Origin: Bacteroidota bacterium
GTDB taxonomy: Bacteria; Bacteroidota; Ignavibacteria; Ignavibacteriales; Ignavibacteriaceae
Assembly (NCBI GenBank): GCA_021777835.1
Contig: JAJYDC010000007.1
Coordinates: 85,530-149,529 of the forward strand
Reading direction: 5' to 3'
DNA: 64,000 nt
Shown here: positions 44,070 through 53,420 of the stretch, piece after piece
How positions within the stretch are numbered: the stretch's first letter is position 1
How the letters are laid out: each line of letters begins with the position of its first letter
Notes under the pieces: model-generated
Database searches by the model: none
Told to the model about the DNA's origin: nothing
Seen by the model: only the letters and a program-made list of their open reading frames with translations
Position numbers and translations under genes: made by a program

Positions 44070-45394
44070 TCCCACCTTCCGTTATAGAATATTTAAAAAA
44101 ATATTCGCTTTCACATTGGCAAATTGAATCAAACAAATTAAGTGGTATAGAAAATGTAATTATAGTCCCAGCAATTAGTGAGTATAAAAATATTATAAAC
44201 CTTCTGACTTCTATTGTGGAAATGGATTCTAAGTATTTTGATTCAACTTTGGTCATCTTTGTAATAAATAATATTGCTTCTTCAAGTATTGAAATAAAGC
44301 TAGAAAATAAAAACACACTTTCTCTTCTTCGATCTATAGTTAATAAAGATTTAGGAACGGGAATTTCGATAGTGGAAAAAATATTATCCTCTGGAATAAA
44401 ATTAGGGTTTATTGACGCTTCTACGATTGGTAATGAATTACCTGAAAAAAATGGCGGAGTTGGTTTGGCAAGAAAACTTGGGATGGATCTAGCTTTAAGT
44501 ATTTTGGATTTTAAAAGTAGCAATAAGAAAATATTAGTTTGCCTAGATGCTGACTGTACATTGGAAAAGAATTATTTAACTGAGGTTGTTCAGAATTTTA
44601 ATAAGCGAAATCTTTCTGCAGCAGTTGTAGATTATAAACACAAATTGAGTGAGGATGAAAAAACAAATAAAGCGATAATTTGCTATGAAATATTTTTGCG
44701 GTATTACGTTTTGGGCCTTATATATGCAAAATCCGATTATGCGATTCATACTATTGGTTCTACTATGATGTGCGATTATGAATCCTATATAAAAGTCGAA
44801 GGTATGAATAAGAAAAAAGCTGCGGAAGATTTTTATTTTTTGCAAAAACTTGCTAAGAATGTTCAGATCGGAAAAATTAACGAAACAACTGTTTATCCTT
44901 CAGGAAGAAAATCGTGGCGCGTGCCCTTTGGCACAGGCCAAAGGATTTCTCGCTATTTGTCAAATACTCAAAATGAATATTTACTTTACGACCCTAAGAC
45001 TTTTAATATATTAAAAAAATGGTTGGAAGTGTTTTATTCCATAGTAAATGTAAAAGCAGATATTTATCTTAATTATGCTAAGAAAATAGATAAATATTTA
45101 TTTGATTTTCTTATTGAACAAAATTTCGAATTAAGCTGGAACAATATAATTGTTAATTCCTACAGCGATAAACAAATAATTATCCAAAAAAAGAGGTGGT
45201 TTGATGGTTTTAGAACGTTGAAGTTAGTTCATTTTTTACGAGACAACTCTTTTCCTATGAAAAACATGTTTAACGCAATTGATGAAATGCTTAATCTCAT
45301 TGGAACGAGTTCTTATCCAGCAAGGATTGATACTTCAATTCCAGCGATAGAAGTACAAGAAGAATACCTAAAAATATTAAGAGAGCTAACGTAA
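44066..45394 (+). CDS. GT-A glycosyltransferase-like protein (family 2 related)
   Basis: A 442-residue soluble protein. The N-terminal ~300 residues have a GT2-like nucleotide-sugar fold: NVIIVPAISEYKNIINLL, GGVGLARKLGMDLAL, and then ILVCLDADCTLEKNY with a DxD at 161-163. IHTIGSTMMCDYESYIKVEGM and KKKAAEDFYFLQKL, with an ED pair as the probable catalytic base, follow. The C-terminal ~130 residues are helical. No membrane segment is seen, so it is probably peripheral. The substrate is unknown; a role in a compatible solute, glycolipid or surface glycan is possible. It overlaps rluD by 4 bp and precedes the GlcD-like oxidase. Confidence 0.78.
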   Translation: MIPPSVIEYLKKYSLSHWQIESNKLSGIENVIIVPAISEYKNIINLLTSIVEMDSKYFDSTLVIFVINNIASSSIEIKLENKNTLSLLRSIVNKDLGTGISIVEKILSSGIKLGFIDASTIGNELPEKNGGVGLARKLGMDLALSILDFKSSNKKILVCLDADCTLEKNYLTEVVQNFNKRNLSAAVVDYKHKLSEDEKTNKAIICYEIFLRYYVLGLIYAKSDYAIHTIGSTMMCDYESYIKVEGMNKKKAAEDFYFLQKLAKNVQIGKINETTVYPSGRKSWRVPFGTGQRISRYLSNTQNEYLLYDPKTFNILKKWLEVFYSIVNVKADIYLNYAKKIDKYLFDFLIEQNFELSWNNIIVNSYSDKQIIIQKKRWFDGFRTLKLVHFLRDNSFPMKNMFNAIDEMLNLIGTSSYPARIDTSIPAIEVQEEYLKILRELT

Positions 45395-45414
45395 AAATAG
45401 TAAGTTGGAACATT

Positions 45415-46896
45415 ATGATTGAGAAAACAAATCAAGACGAAATTAAAAAATACTTAAGTGATGCATCAAATTTTCAAGGTAATTGTAATTCTGTATATTT
45501 TCCAGAAAATATTGATGATGTATCTTCAATTATAAAAGAAGCTAATAAAAAGAAAATACCAGTTACTATTGCTGGCGGCGGTACAGGCCTTACTGGGGCA
45601 AGCGTTCCTCAAGGCGGAGTTGTTATTTCGATGGAGAAGATGAACAATATTATTGAAATTAACCCTATAGAAAAATATGCAACAGTGCAACCTGGATTAA
45701 TTTTGTCTGATTTTTTAGAAAAAATTAACGAAAAAAAACTATTTTACCCGCCGGATCCTACCGAAAAAAAATGCTTTCTTGGTGGTAATGTTGCTACAAA
45801 TGCTTCAGGTGAAAAAACATTTAAGTATGGCGCCACAAGAGAATATATTATGGGCCTTGAAATTGTGTTACCTACAGGAGAATTGTTAAACCTTAAGAGA
45901 AATAATGAAATCGCTGATAATTATTTGCTCAACCTTCGTACTGATAACAATAAAGAATTGAGTATAATTATTCCTGATTATATATCGCCAGCAACGAAAA
46001 ATGCTTCAGGATATTATTGTAAAAGTAATATGGATGCTGTTGATTTGTTTATAGGCTCCGAGGGAACATTGGGAGTTATTACAAAAATAAAATTAAAGCT
46101 TCTACCGGTTCCAGAAAAGATTATTTCTTGTATTGTGTTTTTCAATAAAGAAAAAGATGCGCTTGAATTTGTGCGACAAGCCAGAAATATCTCATTTGAT
46201 ACAAGATTACGTAAAGATTTTAGAACAATTGACGCTCTAGCACTAGAATATTTTGATGAACGAGCTCTGAAGTTCTTATCTAATGATTATCAACAAATTC
46301 CGGGAGATGCCGAAGCAGCTGTCTGGTTTGAACAGGAAGTTAATAAATCAAATGAAGATTCTTTTTTTGATGCTTGGCTTGATTTGATTAGAAAGTTTAA
46401 TGGTGATGAAGAAAGTGCATGGTTTGCAGTAACTGATGCCGATAAAATAAAATTGCATGAATTTCGCCATGCAATTTCCTGGAAGATTAATGAATTCATT
46501 TCTAAGAATAATTTTAGAAAGCTGGGAACAGATGTTGCTGTGCCCGACATACGTTTTGAGGAGTTGTATTACTATTCAAAGAATGAAGCAACGAATGCTA
46601 ATTTAAATTTCGTAATCTATGGACACTTTGGAAACTCACACATGCACTTAAACATTCTACCTGACAACAACCTAGAATTCGAACGTGGCAAATTAGTATA
46701 CAGGGACATTTGTTTAAAAGCAATTGAATTAAAAGGTACAGTTTCTGCTGAACATGGAATTGGGAAAATTAAAAGAGAGTTACTATTTGCTATGTATGGT
46801 GAAGAGAATATTAAGAAAATGATGCAACTAAAAAAGCAGTTAGATCCCAATCTTATTTTGAATAAGGGAAATCTATTTTACGAATCTCTTATCTAG
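45415..46896 (+). CDS. FAD-binding oxidase, GlcD / D-lactate dehydrogenase-like
   Basis: A flavoenzyme of the vanillyl-alcohol-oxidase superfamily, 493 residues. An N-terminal FAD-binding_4 domain (about 25-200, with TIAGGGTGLTGASVPQGG and GGNVATNASGEKTFKYG) is followed by a C-terminal FAD-oxidase_C domain. The latter contains FVIYGHFGNSHMHLNILP, the metal- or substrate-binding His residues, and VSAEHGIGKIKRELL. It probably oxidises a D-2-hydroxyacid such as D-lactate, glycolate or D-2-hydroxyglutarate. The electron-accepting partner (for example GlcF) is not next to it, so it may be a stand-alone enzyme. It ends the long rightward run and converges with the YgjP-like gene. Confidence 0.9.
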   Translation: MIEKTNQDEIKKYLSDASNFQGNCNSVYFPENIDDVSSIIKEANKKKIPVTIAGGGTGLTGASVPQGGVVISMEKMNNIIEINPIEKYATVQPGLILSDFLEKINEKKLFYPPDPTEKKCFLGGNVATNASGEKTFKYGATREYIMGLEIVLPTGELLNLKRNNEIADNYLLNLRTDNNKELSIIIPDYISPATKNASGYYCKSNMDAVDLFIGSEGTLGVITKIKLKLLPVPEKIISCIVFFNKEKDALEFVRQARNISFDTRLRKDFRTIDALALEYFDERALKFLSNDYQQIPGDAEAAVWFEQEVNKSNEDSFFDAWLDLIRKFNGDEESAWFAVTDADKIKLHEFRHAISWKINEFISKNNFRKLGTDVAVPDIRFEELYYYSKNEATNANLNFVIYGHFGNSHMHLNILPDNNLEFERGKLVYRDICLKAIELKGTVSAEHGIGKIKRELLFAMYGEENIKKMMQLKKQLDPNLILNKGNLFYESLI

Positions 46897-46913
46897 AAAA
46901 TATTATAAAGATA

Positions 46914-47612
46914 CTACAATTCATTTCTTCCTTTTAATTCTTGCCTTAAAGTCATAAAACGTGGGCAAAATCTTTTTACCAGCGTCCAAAAATCTTCTGA
47001 ATGATTCATCTCTTTACTGTGACACAGCTCATGAATAATTACGTAGTCAATTACTTCTTTCGTATATCCTAGTAGCAAGAAGTTAAATGAAATATTCCCC
47101 TGGCTTGAGTAGCTACCCCAACGTGTTTTCTGATTGCGAACGGAAATTTTATTTATACTAAAGCCGAATTGATTGGCTAATTTTGCAGCTCGCTCCGGTA
47201 AATATTCTTTAGCCTGATTTCTTAACCATGTATTATATAACTTATTTAATTGAATATTACTATTTTCAGGGCTAATTATTTTCAATTCATCTTTTTCTAA
47301 ACGGATAATATGCTTCTTAATAAAGAGCGCAAATTCTTGCCGGATAGTAATTCTATTTCCAAAGTAATAATAATCCTTTTTTTTTACAGGCTGGAAACTT
47401 AAATGTTTTTTTATCCACTTTGATTTTGTCAGGATAAAATTTTCAGCTTCTTTTAATTCATACCCACGAGGAAGTATAACTTCGAGCTCATTTCCGAGAC
47501 TTATTTGAAGACGCAAACGCTGAGCTTTACTACTAAATCTATATTTGTAAGAGATTTCACTCTGTTGGATCTTGATTGAGCTAGAATATATTTTATTTGT
47601 TGACTTCTGCAA
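46914..47612 (-). CDS. YgjP-like zinc metallopeptidase (DUF45/M48-type)
   Basis: A 232-residue protein of the UTP-pyrophosphatase-like YgjP/SprT-related group. The zinc site is VIIHELCHSKEMNHSEDFW (H194, H198 and H204 with E195), the distinctive HExxH-x5-H pattern of the family. QKTRWGSYSSQGNISFNFLLL just before it is the other signature. No signal peptide or membrane segment is seen, so it is likely cytosolic; its biological substrate is unknown. Translation apparently begins at TTG (47612), as no ATG occurs in the right region. It lies 8 bp downstream of cysS on the same strand. Confidence 0.88.
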   Translation of the reverse strand: MQKSTNKIYSSSIKIQQSEISYKYRFSSKAQRLRLQISLGNELEVILPRGYELKEAENFILTKSKWIKKHLSFQPVKKKDYYYFGNRITIRQEFALFIKKHIIRLEKDELKIISPENSNIQLNKLYNTWLRNQAKEYLPERAAKLANQFGFSINKISVRNQKTRWGSYSSQGNISFNFLLLGYTKEVIDYVIIHELCHSKEMNHSEDFWTLVKRFCPRFMTLRQELKGRNEL

Positions 47613-47620
47613 TAATTATT

Positions 47621-49045
47621 TCAAATATTAAGATTATATTTTTTATAGCTTGTTTTATCTTTGCTGTCTTGCAAAGTAATACCAAGTTCTTTAAGTCCAT
47701 CTCTAATCTTGTCAGATAGTGCAAAATTTTTCTCTCTTTTTGCTTCAATTCTAAGATTAACTAGAAATTTTATCAAAGAATCTTCCAGCATTACGCTATT
47801 TAAAGTGCTATAATCTGAAAAATCCAAAATACCAAATACTCCTACAGCAGTCTTTTCCAGAAAACTTTTTATTAGTTGGTAAAATTCGTTGCTAATATTG
47901 TTGTTTTCTGCAAGTATTCTATTAATGTCTCGGATAAAATCGAAAATAACCGCCGATGCTTGCGGTGAATTAAAATTATCATCCATTGCCGAAATAAAAT
48001 TGTCTTCATAATATTGAAAATCAAAAGCAGGGATTATGCCACTATTATTTTGGGTGTTTAATTCTTCCATAATTCTAACTGCAAGGTTTTTGAGTTTTTC
48101 CAATCCTTTTTCCGAAGAAGCGAGGAGATCTTCACTGAAATTCAACGGGCCAGCATAGTGAGTTTGAATAAATGATAACCTTATAGCTTCAGCGGAATAT
48201 TTTTTCAGAATGTCTCTAGCAGTAAAAAAATTACCGAGTGATTTGGACATTTTTTCCTCGTTAATGTTTAAGAATCCGAAATGGATCCAATAATTCACAA
48301 ACTTCTTATCATTGGCCGCTTCGCTTTGAGCAATTTCATTCTCATGATGGGGGAAAATTAAATCATTGCCGCCGGCATGTATATCAAAGGTTTTGCCTAA
48401 GTGTTTGCAACTCATTGCGGAGCATTCGATGTGCCATCCAGGGCGACCATTTCCCCACGGGCTATTCCAATACGGCTCTCCTATTTTAGCTTTTTTCCAT
48501 AAGGAAAAATCGAGTGGGTTTTTTTTCTCTTCATTAATTTCAATTCTTGATCCTGACTCAAGTTCATTAATTTTCTTTCCGCTTAACTTACCGTAATCCT
48601 TAAATTTAGAAACATCATAGAAAACATTTCCATTGATATTATATGCAAAATGTTTTGCCTCAAGTTCCTCTATCAACTTAACTATATCATCCATATGTTC
48701 GGTCGCTTTTGGATAAATATTTGCTGGTTTTATCTTTAATTTATGGATATCTTCAAAAAATGCTTCTACATAGTTTTCTGAAATAAATTTTGTTTCTTTC
48801 TTTTCTTGAAGTGATTTTTTTATGATTTTATCGTCAACATCGGTAAGATTCATTACATACTTTACTGAAAATCCTTTGAATTCCAGGTATCTCCTTATAA
48901 CATCTGCCATTATGAATGACCTAGCATTACCAATATGAAAATAATCATATACTGTTGGGCCACATACGTACATGCTTATCGATGCAGGATTAATTGGTTT
49001 AAATTCTTCTTTACGTTTTGTCAGTGTATTATAGATTGAAAGCAT
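47621..49045 (-). CDS. cysS: Cysteinyl-tRNA synthetase
   Basis: A class I synthetase of 474 residues that charges tRNA-Cys. Cys28 in YVCGPTVYDYFHIGNARSF provides a catalytic-zinc ligand, and HIGN (37-40) is the HIGH motif. The other zinc ligands are C in IECSAMSCKHLG, then DIHAGGNDLIFPHHENEIAQSE. KMSKS is at 265-269 (EEKMSKSLGN). The C-terminal DALR-like helical region is normal in length. The gene is followed 8 bp later by the YgjP-like peptidase. About 100 AT-rich bp separate it from miaA upstream; a TAATGAGA lies before the ATG. Confidence 0.96.
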   Translation of the reverse strand: MLSIYNTLTKRKEEFKPINPASISMYVCGPTVYDYFHIGNARSFIMADVIRRYLEFKGFSVKYVMNLTDVDDKIIKKSLQEKKETKFISENYVEAFFEDIHKLKIKPANIYPKATEHMDDIVKLIEELEAKHFAYNINGNVFYDVSKFKDYGKLSGKKINELESGSRIEINEEKKNPLDFSLWKKAKIGEPYWNSPWGNGRPGWHIECSAMSCKHLGKTFDIHAGGNDLIFPHHENEIAQSEAANDKKFVNYWIHFGFLNINEEKMSKSLGNFFTARDILKKYSAEAIRLSFIQTHYAGPLNFSEDLLASSEKGLEKLKNLAVRIMEELNTQNNSGIIPAFDFQYYEDNFISAMDDNFNSPQASAVIFDFIRDINRILAENNNISNEFYQLIKSFLEKTAVGVFGILDFSDYSTLNSVMLEDSLIKFLVNLRIEAKREKNFALSDKIRDGLKELGITLQDSKDKTSYKKYNLNI

Positions 49046-49150
49046 ATTGTCTCATTAGTTAATTAATTGTACTCCAAATTTAAGAATTATAATATAAAAT
49101 AGTTAAAAATACTTCGTTAGGAATTAAATCTTATAAGGGTATTAATGAAA

Positions 49151-50059
49151 TTATTGGGAATGCGTTATTTTTTGATTCAACAAAATAATATTCTTTGCTT
49201 CTTCGAAATTATTCCCATTAATCCAATTGATTATTGCGCCTTCCTTTTCCATCTTGCGAAACCATGTCATTTGCCGCTTTCCAAAGCTATGAATAGCGCT
49301 GTTTAGCTTTTGGAACATCTCATCATAATTTAATTCGCCTTTTAGATATTTCGCAATAAATTTATATTCAAGTCCAAAATAATTTAATTTATCGTATGAC
49401 ACTCCGTCTCCGAGTAACATTCTAACTTCATCTATCATCCCTTCGTCTAATCTTTTTTCCAATCTTGATGTAATTCGTTTCTTTACTTCGGAAGGATCTA
49501 ATTTAATCCCTATTATTAGAGTGCTAATATTTCTATCCAATTCATTTCCACTGGCTTTTGCTACAAGAATAGCTTTAATAATTCTATTCTTGTCAATTAA
49601 ATCAGTTATATTATGCTGGGATTGTTTGATTGTCAAAAGGAGATTTTTCAATTCATCTATCGATAGCGAATTAAGCTTAGCGTAGTCGCCCTCTTCAGAC
49701 TCAATTTTCCTTAACTGATAATTATTTATTATTGCACTCAAATACATTCCTGTGCCGCCAACCAAGAATGGTCTTTTCCCTTTCGCTATTATATCATCAT
49801 AAGCAATGAAAAAATTAAGTTTGAATTTATATAAACTAAATTCTTCATTGGGTTCAACAATATCTATTAAATGATAATTAACTTTTTCTCCGTTTTGAAA
49901 ATAGTCATTTAAGTCCTTTCCTGTGCCAATATTCATTCGCTTATAAACTTGGCGGGAATCTGCAGAGATAATTTCACCATTAAATTCTGCAGCAAGTCTA
50001 GCTGCCAGCTTAGTTTTTCCTGTAGCAGTCGGTCCGAGTATTACAATTAGTTTATTCAT
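49151..50059 (-). CDS. miaA: tRNA dimethylallyltransferase
   Basis: Adds a dimethylallyl group to A37 of tRNAs that read codons beginning with U, giving i6A. The 302-residue protein has the P-loop GPTATGKT at 9-16, ISADSRQVYKRMNIGTGK (tRNA/DMAPP-contact region), YHLIDIVEPNEEFSLYKF, and LVGGTGMYLSAIIN. SAIHSFGKRQMTWFRKM near the C-terminus is the RQxTWFR motif. It is downstream of the cNMP/GAF/HATPase protein and upstream of cysS in a leftward run. The spacing to the former is 53 bp, so transcription could be joint. Confidence 0.95.
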   Translation of the reverse strand: MNKLIVILGPTATGKTKLAARLAAEFNGEIISADSRQVYKRMNIGTGKDLNDYFQNGEKVNYHLIDIVEPNEEFSLYKFKLNFFIAYDDIIAKGKRPFLVGGTGMYLSAIINNYQLRKIESEEGDYAKLNSLSIDELKNLLLTIKQSQHNITDLIDKNRIIKAILVAKASGNELDRNISTLIIGIKLDPSEVKKRITSRLEKRLDEGMIDEVRMLLGDGVSYDKLNYFGLEYKFIAKYLKGELNYDEMFQKLNSAIHSFGKRQMTWFRKMEKEGAIINWINGNNFEEAKNIILLNQKITHSQ

Positions 50060-50112
50060 AATAATATTGATGCGCTTTATTTAGAGGGAAAAAATAATTT
50101 GGTGAAATATTA

Positions 50113-52107
50113 CTAGACAATTATCGGAAGTGTAATAGAGAAAATTGCTCCTGTCCCTTCACTTTTAGATACTGAAATATTTCCGCTATGATCTCGAATT
50201 ATTTTTTCAGCGATAGCTAAACCTAATCCAGTATTATTATCCTTCCCATAAGAAAAGAATGGTTCGAAAATCCTTGTTTGTATTTCTTCAGGTATACCTG
50301 TGCCAGTATCTCTAAATTCAATTGATGCAGTATCCTCATTAATTTTTGTAATGATAAAGATTTCTCCACCATAGGGCATTGCATCACATGCATTCTTCGT
50401 AATTTGAAAGCAAGCTTGAAAAAATTCCTTTTTGTCAATCATAATAACAATGTTTTTGCCGAATTTTTTATAGAGTTTTACGTTTCTTAACTCAACATAT
50501 TCTGCAAGCATTGAAACTACATCATTCATTAAGCCATTGATATTTTCCTTTTGCAAATTAAGATTGTTTTCCGAGGTAATATAATTCATTATTGAATCAA
50601 GTGAATCATGTATAAGATCAGCTTGGTTTGATATCATTGTAAGAATCGGATTAATTTCCATCGAAATATTTTTTTTTCTAATTATGTCGGAATAATTTTT
50701 TACTAGAGTAATTGAGGAAGTTAAATCGTCCTTAATAAAATTAGTAATTTTACCTATTTCGGAGAATATATTTTCCTGCTTTGTTTCTTTTAATACGCTT
50801 GAATGTTTAATAATTTGAGCAATAATTGGTGATAATATCGATAGTATATTTATTTCATTTTCATCAAAAACTTTTTTAGGCGAATTAAATAATTCTAAAA
50901 TAGCAATTACTTCTCTTTGCTCTGTTGAAATGGGGAAGGCGAGCAAGTTTTCCAAATTATCTTCGCCAGGATTGTCCACCTCACTAGAATATCTGTAATC
51001 CTCTGTTGGGTTTTGTATGTTTATTATTATATTTTCTGCGGCTGATATCCCAGTAATTCCCTTATTAATCTTTATTCTAATCTCATTCTTTTCATTGGTA
51101 CCAGGAACTAATCCATAAAATTCACTTTCATCTTTATCCTTGAAATAAATTCTTCCGCTTTTGGCTCCAGTTAAATAAATAGTCTCTTTTATTATCTGTT
51201 CAGATACTTTACCAATTTGCAAATCCGAAGTGATTCTCTTAATAGCATTGATAATTTCATAAAATTGTACATCATTTATCTTCTGAACATTTTCAGTAAC
51301 ACCAGGAGCTATTTCTTGGGAGAGCGGATTATATTCGGATAAATCCCAATTTGTTTGTGATTCATCAGTTTCTTGTATATTTCCCTGAATAGGCAAGTGG
51401 CTATTTTCTTCCTGCGGTGAGTTGTTAAAATCCCATTCCAGATTCAATTCATCTTTTTCATTGTCTCTTCCGATTAAATCATTATCATTGGTTTCAGCAA
51501 TTTCCTCATTACTTGTAAAAGTCTCGTCCGGCTTTAATTCTTCCGGTGTAGCAATATCTTCTATATCCGGTTCTGATAATTCCTCATCTTTTTTGTTTAA
51601 ATATACTTCATCATGTTGTTCTTTCACAGTAGCTTCTGGTTCAATCACCCACTGTTTTCTAGAATTATGTCTAAAGGCACTATCTGAAAAATATTTTTGA
51701 GATGAAGAATCTGTGTTTTCTAATGGCAAATTCTTTTTGATTAGGGGATTCAGAGATATTAATTCAATGTATTCGGTTCTATTTAAGATAAAAAGTAAGC
51801 AATTTGTTTCTGCTACAGCAGATGACTTCCTGGGAATCTTTTCAATAAATTCCGTATCCCCAAAAAAATCATTCTTAATCTTTGTCTTAATTATTGGAGC
51901 TCCATTAGGGTTTGGGAATTTTATTTTAACTTCACCATCTACAATCAAATATATTTCTTCGCTACTTCCGCCGTTCTGAAAAATAACCTCACCTTCTTTA
52001 ATTGCTGTAAGATTTTTTGAGCTGAAATTTATTTTTATTTCTGTTTCATTGATACCAGCAAAAAACTTGTTGCTGGCGATCAATATTGAATCTTTGTTTT
52101 GAGACAT
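50113..52107 (-). CDS. Cyclic-nucleotide-binding / GAF / HATPase signalling protein lacking the phospho-acceptor His
   Basis: 664 residues, no membrane segment. Residues ~15-125 form a cyclic-nucleotide-binding domain (AIKEGEVIFQNGGSSEEIYLIVDGEVKI), followed by a long acidic linker (~150-265). A GAF-like domain lies at about 270-425. A dimerisation helix region (~450-515) reads FIKDDLTSSITLVKNYSDII (457-476) where HisKA would show H-[DE]-L/F-x-x-P; the His is replaced. The ATPase domain is intact: N box ITKNACDA (N572), G1 DTGTGIP at ~600, F box EPFFSYG, and G2 NTGLGLAIAEK. It may phosphorylate no partner and instead act as an ATP-binding scaffold or anti-sigma-like kinase. The gene is divergent from alkA-like. 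Confidence 0.85.
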   Translation of the reverse strand: MSQNKDSILIASNKFFAGINETEIKINFSSKNLTAIKEGEVIFQNGGSSEEIYLIVDGEVKIKFPNPNGAPIIKTKIKNDFFGDTEFIEKIPRKSSAVAETNCLLFILNRTEYIELISLNPLIKKNLPLENTDSSSQKYFSDSAFRHNSRKQWVIEPEATVKEQHDEVYLNKKDEELSEPDIEDIATPEELKPDETFTSNEEIAETNDNDLIGRDNEKDELNLEWDFNNSPQEENSHLPIQGNIQETDESQTNWDLSEYNPLSQEIAPGVTENVQKINDVQFYEIINAIKRITSDLQIGKVSEQIIKETIYLTGAKSGRIYFKDKDESEFYGLVPGTNEKNEIRIKINKGITGISAAENIIINIQNPTEDYRYSSEVDNPGEDNLENLLAFPISTEQREVIAILELFNSPKKVFDENEINILSILSPIIAQIIKHSSVLKETKQENIFSEIGKITNFIKDDLTSSITLVKNYSDIIRKKNISMEINPILTMISNQADLIHDSLDSIMNYITSENNLNLQKENINGLMNDVVSMLAEYVELRNVKLYKKFGKNIVIMIDKKEFFQACFQITKNACDAMPYGGEIFIITKINEDTASIEFRDTGTGIPEEIQTRIFEPFFSYGKDNNTGLGLAIAEKIIRDHSGNISVSKSEGTGAIFSITLPIIV

Positions 52108-52161
52108 AAGATTGATTTATATTTGGCTTCAACATTAATATTATTAAACAATATAATTATA

Positions 52162-52773
52162 ATGAATTCCGAAGAAATAGAAAACGGCATTATGCATATT
52201 TATGAAAATGATCGCTACCTTGCTAAAATTATTGATATAACAAAAAGATTCCAGTTGAAGCCGAAAAAGGATTATTATAATTCTCTTCTTAAAGCTATAG
52301 TTCAGCAGCAGCTCTCAGTTGCAGCGGCTTCTTCAATATATTCAAGATTTAGTGTGTTTTTCAATGCAAAGTTTGTTCCTGAAAAGATACTTGATGCGTC
52401 TGACACCGATTTAAGAAACTGTGGATTGTCTCATGCGAAGGTCACATATGTAAAAGATCTTTCAAACAAAATACTTAATGGTCAATTAAGACTAAGCGAA
52501 ATATCTTTAAAGTCGAACGATGAAATCATTAAGGATCTTACTATGGTAAAAGGAATAGGAGTTTGGTCATCACACATGTTTCTTATTTTTACGTTGGGGA
52601 GAATAAACGTTCTTCCGATAGGTGATTTAGGCATTCGCCGTGCTGCAATGAATTTATATAAATTGCGTAGCCTTCCCGATGAAAAAAGATTACGTAAGCT
52701 TTCGATTAAGAACAATTGGGAGCCATATAATACAATCGCAAGCTGGTATTTATGGAGGAGTCTTGAGCTATAA
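52162..52773 (+). CDS. alkA: DNA-3-methyladenine glycosylase II-like (HhH-GPD)
   Basis: A base-excision repair glycosylase that removes alkylated bases. From ATG 52162 the 203-residue protein carries the helix-hairpin-helix at about 127-139 (MVKGIGVWSSHM) and the catalytic Asp D155 (VLPIGDLGIRRA). KAIVQQQLSVAAASSIYSRF is the usual early motif of AlkA-like enzymes. It lacks the iron-sulphur Cys cluster of Nth/MutY, and its length favours the minimal AlkA/MagIII-type group. An in-frame upstream ATG at 52099 would overlap the start of the divergent kinase-like gene. The internal ATG leaves a 54-bp promoter region and a standard N-terminus. Confidence 0.9.
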   Translation: MNSEEIENGIMHIYENDRYLAKIIDITKRFQLKPKKDYYNSLLKAIVQQQLSVAAASSIYSRFSVFFNAKFVPEKILDASDTDLRNCGLSHAKVTYVKDLSNKILNGQLRLSEISLKSNDEIIKDLTMVKGIGVWSSHMFLIFTLGRINVLPIGDLGIRRAAMNLYKLRSLPDEKRLRKLSIKNNWEPYNTIASWYLWRSLEL

Positions 52774-52859
52774 AGTCATTTTCGGGAACAAGTTTAACCT
52801 GAATTTCATTATACAATAGATTAAATTTGTATGAATCCTTAAATTATTAATTGCATCAT

Positions 52860-53420
52860 ATGAATGAAGATGAAATAATCAAATCGGCAAAAGTCGGTGA
52901 TCGTAAGGCGATGTCTACTTTAGTTAAGAGCTACGAGAAGACTATTTATAATTTTGCCTTTAAGATTTGTCGTGATCCTGAACGTGCTGAAAACATAATG
53001 CAAGAAACTTTCCTTAGCATGGTTAAATCTCTTAACCAGTTTGACGGAAATTCAAAACTCTCTACGTGGCTTTACCGTATTGTTGCCAACCATTGCTTGA
53101 TGGAAGTTAGAAAAAACAAACATCAATTTGTTTCTACAGACGATAATGAAGATGGTTTTTATGAGAATAATATTGCAGGTGATTGGAATCTTGAACCACA
53201 AAATATTATCGAAAATAATGAACTCAAGAAGATACTTGATGATGCAATTACAAAGCTATCACCGGAATATCGGATAGTATTCTTGTTACGCGATGTACAG
53301 GGGTTGTCAACAGAAGAAACCGGCGAAATTACCGAGCTATCAGTTCCTGCAGTTAAATCAAGACTACATAGAGCAAGAGCATTTTTAAGAAAAGAATTAA
53401 ATGAGGCATTTAAGAGATGA
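52860..53420 (+). CDS. ECF-type RNA polymerase sigma factor
   Basis: A group 4 sigma factor of 187 residues. Region 2 includes FAFKICRDPERAENIMQETF (about 34-53) and KLSTWLYRIVANHCLMEVRK, covering -10 recognition and melting. Region 4 reads LSPEYRIVFLLRDVQGLSTEETGEI and then VPAVKSRLHRARAFLRKEL, the helix-turn-helix that binds the -35 element. The two regions are joined by a linker of ~45 residues. It overlaps by 4 bp with a zinc-binding protein that is likely its anti-sigma factor, so the pair probably forms a small regulon switch. The ATG at 52860 is used; an in-frame TTG nine bases upstream also exists. The target promoters are unknown. Confidence 0.93.
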   Translation: MNEDEIIKSAKVGDRKAMSTLVKSYEKTIYNFAFKICRDPERAENIMQETFLSMVKSLNQFDGNSKLSTWLYRIVANHCLMEVRKNKHQFVSTDDNEDGFYENNIAGDWNLEPQNIIENNELKKILDDAITKLSPEYRIVFLLRDVQGLSTEETGEITELSVPAVKSRLHRARAFLRKELNEAFKR

